Below are positions 63,212-64,000 of a stretch of DNA of 64,000 nt, in pieces (the stretch's first letter is position 1; each line of letters starts with the position of its first letter). Source of the DNA: Candidatus Sulfurimonas marisnigri (GTDB taxonomy: Bacteria > Campylobacterota > Campylobacteria > Campylobacterales > Sulfurimonadaceae); assembly GCF_015265475.1 (NCBI RefSeq), contig NZ_CP054493.1, positions 248,001 to 312,000 of the forward strand. The letters are read 5' to 3'. Under the pieces are notes generated by a model. That model was not told the origin of the DNA, searched no databases, and saw nothing but the letters and a program-made list of their open reading frames with translations. The position numbers were made by a program, and so were the translations under genes.

Positions 63212-64000
63212 GACTTCCCACCTTCATTTTTGTAATATGGCAGTTTTATAAGAAAACATGCACCAATAACTGCCCCTTGGACATAATGTTTGTTGTAAAC
63301 TTGAAAAACACCACCTAAGTGTTTTTCAATGATAGTTTTACTCATATACAGACCCAGCCCTGTCCCTACATTTTGATTTTTAGTACTAAAGTAAGGATTA
63401 AATATTTTGTTTATTATATCTTCTTTTATTCCACCTGCGTTGTCACAAATCGTTATCTCTACACCATCACTTATCTCGTTTATTGATATAACTATTTTTT
63501 TGTTTTTTACATCGCTTTCAATGAGTGCTTCTTTAGCGTTATTAAGTATATTTATCAGAACCTGCATTAACTCTCTGGAGTGAGTTATAATCTCTTTGCC
63601 ATTATTAAATTCTTGTATAACTTCAATATTGTTATTTAGTATAGATTTTCCAATCACACTAAATGCGTCTTTGAAAATATCTTCAGGTAAAATATTTTCC
63701 AGTGTTTTCCCAGGTCTAAAAAAGTCTCTAAAATCATCAATGGTCTTTGAGAGTTCTTGAGTTTGGTTTATTATCTCTTTTGAACCCACTTTAAGGCTGA
63801 CTTCATCAAGCATGTTTAGTTCTATATCTGCTAAAATGTTATTTGCACCCATCGCGATTACACTTATTGGCTGTCTCCACTGATGAGCTATCATGCTTAT
63901 CATCTCACCCATTGCAGCGTGACGAGACTGGGCAATCATAATCTCTTCTTGGTTTTTCAGCTCTTGTTTTAAATGTATTTTTTCTGTTATCTCAAGCTTA
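63208..64000 (-). CDS. sensor histidine kinase, C-terminal part (cut by window edge)
   Basis: The frame stays open to base 64000, so the sensor part is outside the window. Visible are the H-box (AHQWRQPISVIAMG) with the phospho-accepting His, the N-box (ILNNAKEAL), G1 (ICDNAGGI) and G2 (GTGLGLYMSK) of the ATP-binding domain. The ATG at 63939 is only an internal Met; coiled coil (HLKQELKNQEE) precedes it. It should phosphorylate the two receivers encoded just downstream. Confidence 0.93.
   Translation of the reverse strand, partial: KLEITEKIHLKQELKNQEEIMIAQSRHAAMGEMISMIAHQWRQPISVIAMGANNILADIELNMLDEVSLKVGSKEIINQTQELSKTIDDFRDFFRPGKTLENILPEDIFKDAFSVIGKSILNNNIEVIQEFNNGKEIITHSRELMQVLINILNNAKEALIESDVKNKKIVISINEISDGVEITICDNAGGIKEDIINKIFNPYFSTKNQNVGTGLGLYMSKTIIEKHLGGVFQVYNKHYVQGAVIGACFLIKLPYYKNEGGKS

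Overview
The window looks like a chromosomal segment of a low-GC (about one third by eye) Campylobacterota bacterium, most like Sulfurimonas or a close relative. The evidence is the gene content and arrangement: the alpha-operon tail, tRNA-tuf, rplKAJL-rpoBC and rpsL-rpsG-fusA blocks; unfused rpoB and rpoC; a short meso-DAP-type MurE; a Csd3-like M23 peptidase; a PgbA N-terminal-type protein; flgBC-fliE behind a sigma-54-like promoter; and promoters with a clear TATAAT but usually a weak -35. The assignment is inferred from protein character; no database was searched.

Layout. 1-2.9 kb is the end of the alpha operon (rpsM, rpsK, rpsD, rpoA, rplQ) and its terminator. 3-11.4 kb is a co-directional housekeeping run: aldo-keto reductase, NfuA-like Fe-S protein, TPR-like protein, murE, 2Fe-2S protein, panD, ybaB, PDZ-like protein, ispA and tkt. 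11.4-24 kb is more accessory: a DUF3144-like protein, a SagB-type nitroreductase, selO, an Aer-PAS diguanylate cyclase, an AEC permease, a thioredoxin, a double FISUMP-domain protein, a TrmH methyltransferase, a SixA-like phosphatase, a copper P-type ATPase cut by one amber codon, and yaaA. 24.3-41.8 kb is the core expression block: tRNA-Thr/Tyr/Gly/Thr-tuf-rpmG-tRNA-Trp-secE-nusG-rplKAJL-rpoBC, then rpsL-rpsG-fusA. 41.9-49.2 kb has small membrane and periplasmic proteins, bpt, prfB, panC, an FtsI/PBP2-type transpeptidase and fliE-flgC-flgB. 49.3-61.1 kb has two pseudopilin-like genes, priA, a Nudix hydrolase, a Csd3-like endopeptidase, a PgbA-like protein, a GlcD-type oxidase, yihY, comEC, dnaB and ispG. 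61.2-64 kb is a two-component cassette (HD-GYP regulator, CheY-like receiver, histidine kinase cut by the window edge).

Two patterns are not explained by the genes. First, the palindrome CTACATGTAG occurs nine times, when base composition alone predicts well under one. Copies sit in or next to three convergent gene ends, three lie inside comEC, and every copy in a coding region is read as Leu-His-Val. It behaves like a genome-wide signal (DNA-uptake, terminator or protein-binding motif). Second, a roughly 50-bp intergenic repeat ending in a hairpin occurs three times (45.0, 47.8 and 54.2 kb). I saw no CRISPR array, insertion sequence, prophage or defence island.
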